A stretch of DNA of 64,000 nt from Ophiura sarsii (GCA_035610835.1 CM069452.1:32891150-32955149); one strand, 5' to 3'. Positions 21,132 to 33,207 are shown, numbered from the stretch's first letter. A program made the numbers and translations. Notes: generated from the sequence alone by a model not told the origin.

Positions 21132-22890
21132 TAGATTGGAGTACTTGTAAATTAAATGCTTGCAAATAAAATATTTCACTGTTCAACAGTTTAAATTGAT
21201 TAAAACTTGAAAGTAGATTTTCAACTTGATTCTATTTTACATGAATAGTCATTCTGAAAATTGTCACATTCCAATGTCTGAGTTGCATATCTCCAATGGT
21301 TCTTTTTGAGAAGCACAAGATCACAATAATTTTGCCCATTGAGTAGCACACAAACTGGCTGGTGCATGTTAACCACCTTTGGCAGTAAAATGATTCACCA
21401 CATTTTAGCCTATATATAATTTCTAAATGGAACATTTCTGGCACCTTTAAGATTGTGCAGTGTTCTATTTTTAAACTAAGGGTTTTTGCAGTGACACCAA
21501 GTGACACGGAGTTTGGTATATAATAGCCCGAACTACTACAACCCGATACAAACTTTAGAAAGCCTGATCAAGGCTAGTAATGTATGATATATGCCAATTT
21601 TAAGTTAAGTTTAGTTAGCTCCAAATATGTTTCTGTCAGCAAAGCAATACAATATGCCATTAACACCATTGCAGGTCAATATCTTGAAGGCTCTTTGACC
21701 CGGGCTTTAACCCCACATAATTGGACTGACTATTATATTATAAGTGCACAAACACGGTGATGTGGTCCTTGCGTGTTATATGAGTATATCTGCAAAATTG
21801 TGAACAGGTTGCGTATGGATAATTGGAAATAGTTATAATCAGCTGTTATCATGGTTATGATTGGTTGACAGAGTTATTTGTTGACTTGTATGGGTGAAAG
21901 TGTGAACAAATGAAACCAAGGGTACTTGACGGTTTAGGTGGCATTATTTTAACACTATACCTAGAGAACCAAATGCAATATATCCAATGATGTGACCTTG
22001 CCAGAAAATAAGTTGATCTCTGCAACGAGCGTGCTGAACTTGTACCAGTACAGGTTTGTACAAGTAGTAACAACCTCACTTCGCGAGAAAAATATAGGTC
22101 GGTCGGGCTGGTACATCAGGGTGGGTTTTTTCTCGTCGCCTTATAGTGTAATTCATTAAAGTTAGGGCTCAACTTTTAACTATTGTGTTCAGTTTCATAT
22201 ACGCAATGACATCACTACGAAGTCAACTTTGTTTCATTCAAATCAGTGGCAAATACTGTTATAGAGTTTACTAACCTATCAAGTGTATGTACACAGTGTT
22301 ATTATCTAGAGTCTAGACTAACAGTACAATGATGAATGATCAGAATGAAATTTAACAGGCGTTGGCAGGCGTATTTGACACATTTTATGAAATTTTGCAA
22401 TGTCGTCTCAAGTACCCTTGGTTTCATTTGTTCACACTTTCACCCATACAAGTATCAGGCTTTCTAAAGTTTGTATCGGGTTGTAGTAGTTCGGGCTATT
22501 ATATACCAAACTCCGTGTCACTTGGTGTCACTGCAAAAACCCTTAGTTTAAAAATAGAACACTGCACAATCTTAAAGGTGCCAGAAATGTTCCATTTAGA
22601 AATTATATATAGGCTAAAATGTGGTGAATCATTTTACTGCCAAAGGTGGTTAACATGCACCAGCCAGTTTGTGTGCTACTCAATGGGCAAAATTATTGTG
22701 ATCTTGTGCTTCTCAAAAAGAACCATTGGAGATATGCAACTCAGACATTGGAATGTGACAATTTTCAGAATGACTATTCATGTAAAATAGAATCAAGTTG
22801 AAAATCTACTTTCAAGTTTTAATCAATTTAAACTGTTGAACAGTGAAATATTTTATTTGCAAGCATTTAATTTACAAGTACTCCAATCTA
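21132..22890. repeat. Long palindrome, 437-bp near-identical arms
   Basis: The left arm 21132-21568 is the reverse complement of the right arm 22454-22890. Both ends give the same mirror sum, so there is no net indel. The translated 91-codon segment (21232-21507 minus, 22515-22790 plus) is identical, and I saw no base difference in the stretches compared. The spacer is 885 bp. A second inverted pair (21884-21929 with 22408-22453) lies inside the spacer, and its right copy abuts the right arm. The frames in the arms resemble no known protein. Confidence 0.85.
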
Positions 22891-23177
22891 TCTAACACCA
22901 AACTATCTAACACCAAACTCTACATGTGCCTTTAATGGAAACACGTGCCAAAGTTTCTTGCTAATTCCCAGTCACCCGTCTACACAGCAATTACCAGGCC
23001 AATAATTCATTTCACACAAAATAATATGGGCATCTTTCTGCAGCGCTTTCTTACAAAAAAGAAAATATAAAATGTTTATTCCAGTATAGGCCTATACAGG
23101 GTGACTTAGGAAATATTTACAGTGTAACAAAAGAATTATTACAAGGAAATGTAATTTACTGTAAATATCCTAGGTTA
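22891..23177. other. Low-copy sequence with mariner-like end at about 23097
   Basis: TATACAGGGTGACTTAGG starts near 23095, and GGAAATATTTACAGT is mirrored by ACTGTAAATATCC at 23157-23170. This suggests a small TA-flanked hairpin whose right end is obscured by the next insertion. No gene is seen. Confidence 0.35.
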
Positions 23178-23467
23178 GGGACGCACCATTAGATTTTCAG
23201 GGGGGGGGGGGGGGGGGGGGGTGGTAGGAAGTTTTTGGAAGAAATTCACCCTCTGTGCGGGCAACAAAAAAAAAATTCCCCCCCCCCCCCCTGATGAGTA
23301 AAAAAAAAAAAAAAAAATCTACATCCACCCAATTCAATATGAATGGATACATTTATTTTTTAAAAATTCAAAATTAAAATTCACCCCTTACGGCGGCCAA
23401 AAAAAGAAATTCACCCCCGAACCAAACTTCCTACACCCCCCCCCCTGAAAATCAAATGGTGCGTCCC
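23178..23467. mobile_element. Harbinger-like MITE, TTA target duplication
   Basis: It starts GGGACGCACCATTAGATTTT and ends AAATCAAATGGTGCGTCCC, with TTA on both sides (23175-23177 and 23468-23470). G and C homopolymer blocks lie just inside the ends and in the middle. It is the most complete of the three family copies. Confidence 0.8.
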
Positions 23468-24590
23468 TTATCGTAGTAACTTTAAATAAGAATAGAACTC
23501 AAGATTTTAGAATCCAAAGCCAAGGCCCTTCCAGTCATGGTGGTCGTTGTTAATTGTCAAACAAAAATACAGGGTGATCAAAATGTGTCAAATCTTTTGT
23601 TTACATTTACAGGGCTTGTTGTTTGTTGTTTGTGCTCAGGGCCGGACTTACCATTGGGCCAGATGGACCCGGGCCCAGGGCCCCAGATTTGTTGGGCCCC
23701 AAATTCCGAAAAATAGATAACAATAATTAAATTAATTGTTAATTATTTATTAATTAATTAATAATCGATCTTTTATTATTGATCATTAATCAATCATTAA
23801 TTACTCGTAATTGATTATTTATGAATCATTAATTAATTATTAATTATCCATGAATTAATTAGTTGTTTTTGCCTCTGGTTGACTTTGATGTGATAAGTCT
23901 ATTCATAATTATATACAAAATATTCCAATTTGGGACCTTCAACTCACCCCATGTTCAGTGGCGTTTGTGTATGTAAACAACCGTGTACAATATAACTATG
24001 ACTCTATTATATATTATAAAAACAAATCTTGAACACTTAATTTCAAGAAAGAGAGTGCTCTTTTTGGCATGACGCAATTCTCTTCATGATACGCTTCCTT
24101 TATTTCTGCTTGCATTCGAACTTAACCCCCTCTAAGCGAGTTTTGTCTTTTTTAAGACTCTTCTTGTTTAGAAATAGGTGGGGGGGGGGGGGCTCACGTG
24201 CAAATAAATACCGACGCTCCCCCAAAAAATATTTACAGATGGGTTTTTTATTTTCATGGATTTTTACGGTTATTTTCAAGGGAAGAAAAAAATAAAAATA
24301 AAACAAAAGCCTGACCGACCTGAGAGGTCCGTTTGCCAATACAACAGGTTTTTTGTTTTGTTTTTTTGTCGCCTAAATACCCTGGATCAGAGAACATCTG
24401 AACATGAGTAGATTTGAGATCATTACAAGTAGTTCATTTTTAATACTTTGCGTAGGTAGGACTTGTTGGTTCACGGCAATGAGTTCGGTACCGAAGATAT
24501 GATGGTCGGTCAGTTTATAGTACTTCTATGATATGATAAAACCGCATCAACCCTCCCACGGGAATTGACTTAGATTGCATTTTCTCGACG
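23468..24590. other. AT-rich low-complexity region, no gene
   Basis: Near 23640-23700 is a GC-rich fragment (GGGCCGGACTTACCATTGGG) that looks like a transposon end. It is followed by TTAATTAA-type low-complexity sequence at 23730-23870 and a poly-G run at 24178-24191. A further CAGGGTGATCAAAA word at 23567 resembles a mariner end. Frames at 24086-24339 are by-products. Confidence 0.35.
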
Positions 24591-24599
24591 TTAAATCTA

Positions 24600-24830
24600 G
24601 AGACACTTTTTATCTCGCAAGTAAACAGGTGTAAACATGGTAAAACATGAAACAAATATAGCTACAGGGATAAGAAGCGCCATGTGCAGCGATCCAGGTC
24701 TGGCACGACATACATACATACATACAATATATTTCATAAAGATCACAGCGCTAAAGATGACAGAACAATACAAAATGCATGAAAAATACACAAAATAGTA
24801 AAGAACATGAAAACAAAACAAAGGGACCTG
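24600..24830 (-). repeat. Probable LINE 3' flank with CATA microsatellite
   Basis: On the minus strand this follows the LINE ORF remnant. It contains a short ACATACATACATACA run at about 24710-24726. It is assigned to the LINE by position only. Confidence 0.35.
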
Positions 24831-24839
24831 ACTGAAGCA

Positions 24840-25990
24840 TGCGATGAGCTACTTGGGGAAGAGGTGCGATTTCAGACCCTTCTTAAAGATAGAAACCGTT
24901 CTGGCACAACGAATGGATGGCGGTAGGGCATTCCATAGCCAGGAGCAGAATAGTAAAATGTCCTGTTAATAGCTGACTTCATTGTCCTGTTGTGGATTTT
25001 ATTTACAGCTAGACGAGTGACGTCAGAGGCTGATCGCAACCCCTCACGCGCTGACGAATACAAAGTAAGGCACGATGTAAGGTAAGCCGGGCCCAGTCCA
25101 TTTAGGCACTTGTAGACGTAGAGCAAGACCTTGAAGTTAATACGTTGATTAAAGGCATATTATGTGATCTTTTCCAGAGAGCGCCCTCTATTCATGATTT
25201 TTTTAGAAAGTAGATTTTCTTGCAGATTTACATTTCTGATCATAAATCGTACATACATTCCAAGTTACAGAGCGATACGATTCCTAATTACCTCAAAATC
25301 ATGGTTAGCGATATATATAATATCCTAAACGTTTGTGCCTGCTAAAAGAGCATTCCCATAATCAAGCCGTGAAAGAACCAATGATCGAACAATGTGATTG
25401 CATGTTTCAAAGTCCAGATATCGACGGATGCGTGCAATGTTACGGAGATGGAAAGCAACACTACGTGATATTGCTGAGATCTGGTTAGCCATTGTCATTT
25501 GACTGTCAAATCACACCAAGGTTTCTTATATTCTCAGATGGCATGATGGTCTCAGAACCAATTTGAAGTGAGACTGAAGGCATACGGCGCTTATTGTATG
25601 GTGAAGTTGCAACAAAGAACTCGGTTTTGTCATTGTTCAATTTGAGCATGTTTGTCGTCATCCATAATGTTATGTCACTGATACATGAGGTGATGGTGGC
25701 GAGAGCTGAGAAAATGGAACTATGGTTGGATGGGTCAAAAGTGATGTAAATTTGAATATCATCAGCATACAGGTGGTAAGACAAGCCATGATGTTGGATG
25801 ATTCTGCCAATTGGTATTGTGTACACTGAGAAAGACAATGGCCCTACAGTTGAGCCTTGAGGGAGTCCGTAACATAGGGCTTGCTTAGCAGAGACGGAAC
25901 CTTTAATACTGACACTGCTGGTTCTTCCACTGAAGTATGACCTGAGCCATTTTAGAGCTGTCCCTGTTAGGTCAATCTCCCTACGACATT
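24840..25990 (-). pseudogene. CR1/L2-type LINE reverse transcriptase relic
   Basis: Minus-strand frames read in order: LKWLRSYFSGRTSSVSIKGS, then YGLPQGSTVGPLSFSVYT (25990-25820); the reverse transcriptase core LSYHLYADDIQIY, with the catalytic YADD at 25769-25758; then after a one-base frameshift near 25525 MANQISAISRSVAFHLRNI and SRLDYGNALLAG (to about 25350); then LYVYKCLNGLGPAYL and a decayed RSAS...YSAPGYGMP tail (25126-24872). These are the usual blocks of a CR1/L2-class ORF2 in the right order. A foreign stretch of about 190 bp (about 25150-25335) interrupts it. The endonuclease and the N-terminal part of the reverse transcriptase are missing beyond the MITE at 25995. It is dead by stops and frameshifts. 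Confidence 0.85.
25150..25335. repeat. Insertion inside the LINE relic
   Basis: LINE blocks stop at about 25335 (after NALLAG) and resume at about 25126 (LYVYKC). The sequence between does not continue any LINE frame. It contains CAGAGAGCGCCCTCTA, a common word in animal repeats. Its ends and type are undetermined. Confidence 0.4.
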
Positions 25991-25994
25991 GTTA

Positions 25995-26513
25995 TAAAGA
26001 CAGCAAAAAAAGGTAACTCGGCTGTTGTAAAAGCACCTATAATTTTCAAATTGTTACTCATATTCTAAAAATGAAGATAATAGCGGGAATTTTGATTAGC
26101 TGTTCTTGTTGTGCTGTAAACTTGATTAGCATAATCCGGACAAATTTAATGGGGATGACAGGCGTACTTCTTTACAATTAAAAAGGATGAATTTAAAACT
26201 CCAAATGCTCAGAAGGTCCGAGAAGACAGACAGGACAAGTCATCGCCATGGGCAAACTATCAAAATTCCCGCTATTATCTTCACGCTGAATCAGAGAGAT
26301 CAATAGGAGTTACTGCAACAATGGAAATGTGCACTTTTCATCTGTAAGCACATACCGCGACAACAATACTCGATCGATTTTAACAAACAAGGTGTCAAAA
26401 TCACCGTAATTAAATTTTCCGTCTCCTGGTATTTTCATTTTTAGAATATGAGTAACAATTTGAAAATTATAGGTGCTTTTACAACAGCCGAGTTACTTTT
26501 TTTGCTGTCTTTA
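25995..26513. mobile_element. MITE with TAAAGACAGC ends
   Basis: The left end TAAAGACAGCAAAAAAAGGT and its continuation (GTTGTAAAAGCACC, TTTTCAAATTGTTACTCA) are mirrored at 26430-26513. The arms are about 80 bp with few mismatches. It sits at the edge of the LINE relic and probably truncates it. The target duplication is not clear. Confidence 0.75.
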
Positions 26514-27535
26514 GTTGATAGCCAATCGATTACTAGTATCATCATTCAGTTTTATTTGTAGCACGACCTCGCTATTTGAGTTAGCGCGCGATTTTGAAAC
26601 CAGTGTTATCCACACATGTATTACGATTTTCTAATTAATCTGAACACGCTTTAGTATGGGATGGTTCCGACATACAGACTATGAAAAATTCTATGATAGA
26701 TTTCGAAAATGATCTATGCATTTATATCGCTAAAATTGTGGCATTTCAGAAGACGTATGCCAATTAAAACCTACTAGTGACATGCCTGAACATAATACAC
26801 AATGTATTATGATAATCAAAGTTTTTGGTTTGTGTTTAGATTCAATATGAATAGAAATACAAATGTGATATTTGTATTCATAAAAAGATAAGTTCATCAG
26901 CTCAACCACATTAAAATATGTTTATTTCAATACCCAGGACTGCGACTGGCATGTTGTTTTAACCAATGCGCGCGCACCATTTCGGTATACGTAAACATAG
27001 ACACCCGTTCCCTAATGTTGCGAGGCCATATGCTGGAGATGTCTGAACAATATTTGCTAACATATTGCAGTTTACCTGATTAATTTCTTACCTCCCAGCG
27101 GGCCTCCCAGTTGGGAATTTATTCTAAAAAAGAATCAGCAATCTACGAAAATATCAATATCCCATATAAAAACACTAAACACGTTGAAGTTCTTGGAATG
27201 TGAGTAGTTGTTTATCAGTATGATGGTCCCGGGGATGGTCCTATGGTAAGATTAGGAGAATTCTTCTATAGTGGGTGGTTTCCGAGGTACGCGAAAAAAC
27301 CCACCAACGACTTTTTATAATGCGAATTCGGTATTTACAATTGCGTCATCAAAGAGATAGACAGCGTATTAAACAAATCCTTTCTTCTTAAGATTGATAC
27401 ACGCTCAAATTAAGGTCAGGGAAAATATACAAAAATGGTGTACAAGAAAAACAACAATCTCGAAGCGGAAAGTAGGCCTACATTTTAAATTAATATCACA
27501 CCCGCGCAGCATCTATTGGGAATATTCTAGAAATA
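26514..27535. other. No recognisable feature
   Basis: AT-rich sequence without supported frames. The phrase GGGCCTCCCAGTTGGG near 27100 recurs at about 53313 and may be a small shared repeat. Confidence 0.4.
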
Positions 27536-28165
27536 CGAGGGGCATTCAATAAATACCTGCAACCATTGAAAATCTCTGAACCGTGACACGTGTCAGTAAT
27601 CTCGAACACGTAGGTCATTTTTATCATACATTTCAGCACTGTGAATACCGTGATCGCAGGGCACTGGTTAGGGAATTAAATGTTACAATGGCGGGAAATT
27701 TGAAAGACAAGTTTATGGCATGCATTAAGTGCAACATTGGAAACTGCATCATTTGTTATTCACATGGCCACTGCTTTATCAATATTGGTGCTATTGTAAC
27801 GAATGAGGTGTCACTGCGCAGGAGAAAATTCCGGTTCTTTCCTTTATTTCGAATTTATTTAGGGTCTTAGGAAATAAACACAGGGTGTCTCGAAAAAAGT
27901 GGTTAATTTTTGTGCAGTGTTTATATGCGTTAACAGTGTTAATATTGGCGCTTGATTTATAATGCTGATTCTTGTCAATTTTCAGTGCCCAGAGACAATG
28001 ATATTTATAGTACTGAAATTACATGATAAAAATGACCCACATGTTTCAACTTTTCCGTGAGAAAGGAGTAAGACTTACAGTTTAAGTATCATAAGTTTAT
28101 TTTATTGACACAAGTCACGGTTCAGAGATTTTCAATGGTTGCAGGTATTTATTGAATGCCCCTCA
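27536..28165. mobile_element. TA-flanked MITE with GAGGGGCATTCAATAAATAC ends
   Basis: About 50 bp at each end are inverted repeats (GAGGGGCATTCAATAAATAC and CCATTGAAAATCTCTGAACC mirrored), flanked by TA at 27534-27535 and 28166-28167. Imperfect pairing continues inside (GTCATTTTTATCAT). A second mariner-like word, CAGGGTGTCTCGAAAAAAG, is at about 27882. The 95-codon frame at 27583 is not recognisable as a transposase. Confidence 0.75.
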
Positions 28166-28269
28166 TAGATGTTTTTTGTTGTTGTAACGTCAGCCATATT
28201 AAACACCAATCAAGCATCACATTTCTAAACACTTTGTTTGTCTGTGCCATGTAACGCATTTAATAATAA

Positions 28270-28860
28270 TAATAAATTCAAAGCACAATACCAGAAAAAG
28301 AGTGATTTGAAGGATTTTGCACTCTAATTCTCGGACGTTTGACTGAAAATTGTGTTATTTTATGTTGGATAATAATTGCAAAGCGCATAATACATAAGGT
28401 CTCAAATTGGAATACAAAACAACTGTTCCCCAAGCAAAGCAAAAAATGACCCATTTATAGCCCACTCCTAGAATTAGTGGAAAAGGTCACAATATTACGA
28501 GACATTATCCCTTGCTGTGACAACCTAATGGAAAGCAACTATCCGTGGGACATTTAGATAGATTTTTGTCATTTATCGTGATGGTAACGAAAGGTTACTG
28601 TTGTTTTCTTTGAAACATTCAACAAATTGGCTTCATTAATTGTTAAAGAACGTTGCTGTTTGCTACTTTCTTAATACATGTAAAAGGGTGATTTCAGGTT
28701 CATGCCCAAATACATTTTCTTTTCAAGTACCAAGGGCAATCACCTTGGGTACTTCAAGAAAGGAGTATTCTTTATTTATTAAAATTTCTGTCAGCTACAT
28801 TTTGATACTCGTTTTGTCATCTAAAGGTCAAATACATGTATCACTAATGGATTGGACTGG
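28270..28860 (-). repeat. Inverted copy of the segment at 31410-32020
   Basis: It carries, in reverse orientation, the blocks found at 31410-32020: the stretch around CAAGAAAGGAGTATTC, the CAGCTACATTTTGATACTCG block, and the CCGTGGGACATTTAGATAG block. It is also alignable, more weakly, to 39880-40140. The two arms are about 3 kb apart. Confidence 0.75.
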
Positions 28861-28909
28861 TCAGCTAGCCACTTTCACTTTTACGCCAAATATCATCAAT
28901 GAACAGTGC

Positions 28910-29510
28910 TATGTTAGATCCAACTTTCACCAGAAGACATCAAATTGTAACCATTCCTGTTCGATCGATCACATAAGGTTAAGATTGAACCGTGACACAT
29001 AGGAAGTTTTGTCAACCACCTCGGGAACTAGAAAGGGTTGGATAAATATGGCAATAATGGTTTGATGGCTGCCTGTTTTAGCAACCAACAACCAACAACA
29101 AGCAACCACCCACAGAAGAATTTTGTATTCACACTCTCCCAGGATAAAGTGGTCTTAACCTGTTTATTTAAGGGACACACAGAGGGTCCTACAATGTTTA
29201 CATGGAGATTACGACACCTTGGATCAATTCCAGAGGTCTATGTTAGATCCAACGTCCACGTAAAAGGGACATCTCTAAAATAAACTGACACCACTCCTGT
29301 TCACTCGATGACAAGGTGAAGATTGAAATGTGTCAACCACCTCGGGAACTAGAAATGGTTGGCAATTGGCAATAATTGCAGTAAATCAACCGCCCACAGA
29401 AGAAATTGTTATTCATCCCGGGTAAACTAGACTTAAAACCTGTTCATATAGTGGCAGACTGGCCATGGACTGACTGAGGGTCCTGTACTGTTTACATGGA
29501 GATTATAATT
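28910..29510. repeat. Diverged tandem duplication of about 330 bp
   Basis: TATGTTAGATCCAAC at 28910 and 29239 start two copies that share CAACCACCTCGGGAACTAGA, CCCACAGAAGAA and GTTTACATGGAGATTA in the same order. Frames inside are not conserved as protein. Confidence 0.75.
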
Positions 29511-29602
29511 AATTAATTTTAAATTCCCAAGAAATTCTGGCTGTCAACCATGAGTGGGCGGTTTTGTATACAGACCATCATCATTATTAGTTTGTTTGGT
29601 TA

Positions 29603-29983
29603 GGCCTCGCCAACTTGATCTTTAGTTTCCCGTAACATTTTATTTTCAAAACAGGGGAGGCAACCATTTCATTATTCATTATTCATTATTTTTACGACTT
29701 TCATTATTATACAAAATGTGGATGTCAGACGTATTGTTATACACCGCTGCACACCATCATAGAATGAAATGGGTCAATTTAGATATATGTAAGTTACAGA
29801 AAGGCTATTCTGGTCAAAATGAATAAACATTTCACAATTTCATCACACAAAATGCATGAATTCGGACGTTTTCATTGCAAAAACGGTATTTTCCCCCCAA
29901 AATTTCAATAATGAATTCAAACGCGGGCATGAAAATGAAGCGTGGGCGGGTTACGGGAAACTAAAAATCAAGTTGGCGAGGCC
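29603..29983. mobile_element. Harbinger-like MITE with GGCCTCGCC ends
   Basis: It starts GGCCTCGCCAACTTGATC and ends with the reverse complement of GGCCTCGCCAACTTGATTTT, flanked by TTA at 29600-29602 and 29984-29986. The pairing extends to TTTAGTTTCCCGTAAC. It is 381 bp and non-coding. Confidence 0.8.
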
Positions 29984-29986
29984 TTA

Positions 29987-30970
29987 CATATTGAACTCAT
30001 TGCCTTGACCCAACGAACACTACCTACGCAAAAAGTACTAAACAACTCTAGCAACCTTCAATCTACTCTGAAATGATCCAGGGTACTATTAATAAATAAC
30101 GATTTTCATCGTAGAAATAAGGATGCTAGAGTGAACATACGCGACTAGGATAAGCACTGATCACGTATCCACCAATTGACAAACTAACTAAGCAGTTCAT
30201 TGGTTTTGTTGGGGTTATCAAATTATCGGTATCTGAAATCTCTTAGAAACTCGGTTTTTTTCTCTCGTTATTTTGTGTTAATTTAGACGTATCACTATAA
30301 ATATAAATGGCATTTTAACCAGCTTGTTTTACTTCCCTAGCGTATTTGGCTAGAGAGATGATACAGTTTACCGGTTTTTTACCTGTATTATGTATCCAGC
30401 AGTTTTTATCGACGCTATTAATAATGCGAGGATGATGAATGGTCAGATAGGGATTTTAAGAATCGTATTTCGCGCACGTATTTTGCATTATTCAATCAAT
30501 CATTTGTTCGAACGAGTACGCAAGATCGTAGAGGCCGAATAGTCCACATGGTATCATATTAATCGTTGAAAATAAAGTAATGTAATTAAATAATTCTGAA
30601 AAATCTTTATAATTAAATTACCTCTGAGATGAATTGGTTTGTTCAGCATTCTAATCAAAGATCCAACGAACGCCAAGTTATAGTGACATCGGTAATGCAC
30701 ATTCCTGGTCAAACGTAGATTCTAGCTCTTATCTACGATTCCCATTGTGTTGTTATACGCCTTATCGCCTAGCCCATTAAGTTCTTATGTCTTAATCGTA
30801 GTTATCCATTCATGGTAATTATTAAGAAAAATCGTCCATTTGTGGTCCATACTGTAATTAAAATTGTGCTTCACGTTCTCAACTATAATAAGCGGCACTT
30901 GCAGGAGGACCAGCGTGTAGATTGTTCGCGCACTTACTCAGGCGGGTGCCACTGTACACAGACTCCCATT
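29987..30970. other. No recognisable feature
   Basis: AT-rich sequence. No supported frames or repeats apart from short words shared with 24420-24480 (the CTACGCAAAAAGTACT region). Confidence 0.35.
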
Positions 30971-30973
30971 GCC

Positions 30974-31161
30974 GAAATTGAAGCCTCTAGCGTGACAGCG
31001 CCCCCGTTCCAAGAGTTACATCGCGCGTCTAAATTATGCTAATAAGTTACAAGAGTTACATCACGCGTCTAAAGTATGCTAATGAGTGTGCGCCGTCATC
31101 TCAAGAGTTACATCGCGCGTACTCACGCCCACATGCCCATATATGGGGAGGCTTCAATTTT
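30974..31161. repeat. CpG-rich 40-bp repeats between short inverted repeats
   Basis: CAAGAGTTACATCGCGCGT occurs at 31010, 31050 (one change) and 31102. The first two belong to a 40-bp unit. GAAATTGAAGCCTC (30974-30987) and GAGGCTTCAATTTT (31148-31161) bracket the array as an inverted pair. The sequence is clearly richer in CpG than its surroundings. Confidence 0.7.
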
Positions 31162-32054
31162 GCGATTCGAATGTCCCCTCCCATTATATAAGCTCCCTGA
31201 CTTATTTGTTTAGCGTACACATTCGCAAAGATGGCACGGGAGTCGCATAGTATAAATGTACGCGCGCGTTTTTAACTTGACGCAACGCTCGCATTTTCGA
31301 GTAAGAAAATCGGTTGGCACTGTGCAGTACCCTTATTAAACAATAAATATTGGATATCCTACATTCTTAAACAGTTTGGCGTAAGTGAAAGTGGTCAGCT
31401 GACCTGCCTAATCCATTGGTAATACATGTATTTGACATTTAGACGACAAAACGAGTATCAAAATGTAGCTGACAGAAATGTTAATAAATAAAGAATACTC
31501 CTTTCTTGAAGTACCCGAGTTGCCCTTGGTAGGCTACTTGAAAGAAAATCTATTTGGGCATGAACCTGAAATCACACCCTTTTACATGTATTAAGAAAGT
31601 AGCAAACAGCAATGTTCTTAACAATCAATGAAGCCAATTTGTTGAACGTTTCCAAGAAAACAACAGTAACTTTTTGTTACCATCACGATAAATGACAAAA
31701 ATCTATCTAAATGTCCCACGGATAGTTGATTTCCATTTGGTTGTCACAGCAAGGGTTATTGTCTTGTAATGAAATGAACTTTTCCACTAATACTAGGAGA
31801 GGGCTATAAATGGGTTCTTTTTGTTTTGCTTAGGGAACAGTTGTTTTGTATTCCAATTTGGGACCTTTTGTATTATGCGCTTTACAAATGTAATTTTTTA
31901 TTATTATTATTATCTTGTGTTATTAGTATTATCATCATTATTATCATCTTTATTATTATTATATTATTCAAAATGAAATAACACAACGGTGTTCCGAGAA
32001 TTAGAGTACAAAAGCTTTCAAATCACTCCTTTTTTGGCATTGTGCTGTGAATTT

Positions 32055-32186
32055 GGTGTCCAGATAATATAATATGTAAATGAGGTCAACCTACCTATGG
32101 TGTCCAGATAATATAATATGTAAATGAGGTCAACCTACCTATGGTGTCCAGATAATATAATATGTAAATGAGGTCAACCTACCTAT
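32055..32186. repeat. Three exact 44-bp tandem units
   Basis: Each unit begins GGTGTCCAGATAATATAATA and ends GGTCAACCTACCTAT. The three are identical. The homogeneity implies recent expansion. Confidence 0.95.
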
Positions 32187-32566
32187 TTTTGAATATTGCG
32201 TTTTGACATTTTTAGTCAAAATTGATCATGAGGGCGCTTGTCAAGATTGTTCGCAAGTTTTATTCCATTCGCTATTTTAAAAACCCAGAAAAAGAGTAAT
32301 TTGAAGGCTTTTGTTACTCAAATCCACTACCGCCACAAAAATAAGGTATGGTGACACAAGAGGGTGCTGCAAACTTTTTTTATCGGACCCCAGACCTAAT
32401 ATTAATGTTGAGATAGGTGAAATGGAATACAAAAACTGTCCCTTCCTACTTTTACAGGTCATCCATGCTTAATCATAACAATCATATTTTGAGGATAATA
32501 GTAAATGTGCCATTTCCATATTAAAGACATCCAAAATATTTACTTATTTACAATTGCCTGCGTTAA

Positions 32567-33147
32567 GGGGGCTGTGCACCTTCAGGTACAGCCTCCCTTA
32601 AACTGCCGTAACTTCTTTATTATTTATTAAATCTATATAAAAGTATACATTTTTTTGCATAAAAGGGTTCAATGAATCCAAACATGATCATGAAATTGAC
32701 CATTTTGGGAGAAAATGATAAAAAAACACGTTTTTTGACCCATTTTAGGTTCTGCAAAGATAACTCAAAATATATTTTGTTAAATTTTATCATAAAATAT
32801 GATTTTTTACCAAAAATCACGTTTTTTAGCACTTTTTGGTCTATAATTCAAAAAATAATAAAGTAAAAAAACAAAAACAAAAACGATTCCTAGGGAATTG
32901 CATGAGGAATATAATAAAACTAGTATGACACAATTTGGCAAAATATATTTTGAGTTATCTTTGCAGAACCTAAAATGGGTCAAAAAACATGTTTTTTATA
33001 ATTTTCTCCAAAATGGTCAATTTCATGATCATAGTTGGATTCATTGAACTCTTTCCTGCAAAAAAATGTATACTTTTCTTAAGATTAAATGAATAATGAA
33101 GAAGTTACGGCAGTTTTACGGAGGCTATGCGAAGGTGCACATCCCCC
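32567..33147. mobile_element. TTAA-flanked foldback MITE
   Basis: It is flanked by TTAA at 32563-32566 and 33148-33151. It starts GGGGGCTGTGCACCTTC and ends GAAGGTGCACATCCCCC. Inverted arms of about 220 bp contain mirrored CCATTTTAGGTTCTGC and TGATCATGAAATTGACC blocks. The TTAA target with a G-rich end suggests Kolobok or piggyBac type. Confidence 0.8.
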
Positions 33148-33207
33148 TTAAGTTAAGATCGAAAAACACCTTTCTATCAACTTATGTTTTATGTGTGATT
33201 GTTTAAC

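Noticed and set aside
22362..22790. 142-codon frame and its identical 91-codon antisense twin
   Set aside because: It is duplicated only because it lies in the palindrome arms; no known domain, and the diverged copy at 63015 does not keep the frame.
27583..27870. 95-codon frame with several cysteines inside the 27536-28165 element
   Set aside because: The cysteine spacing fits no zinc finger I recognise, and imperfect inverted-repeat pairing begins in the same stretch.
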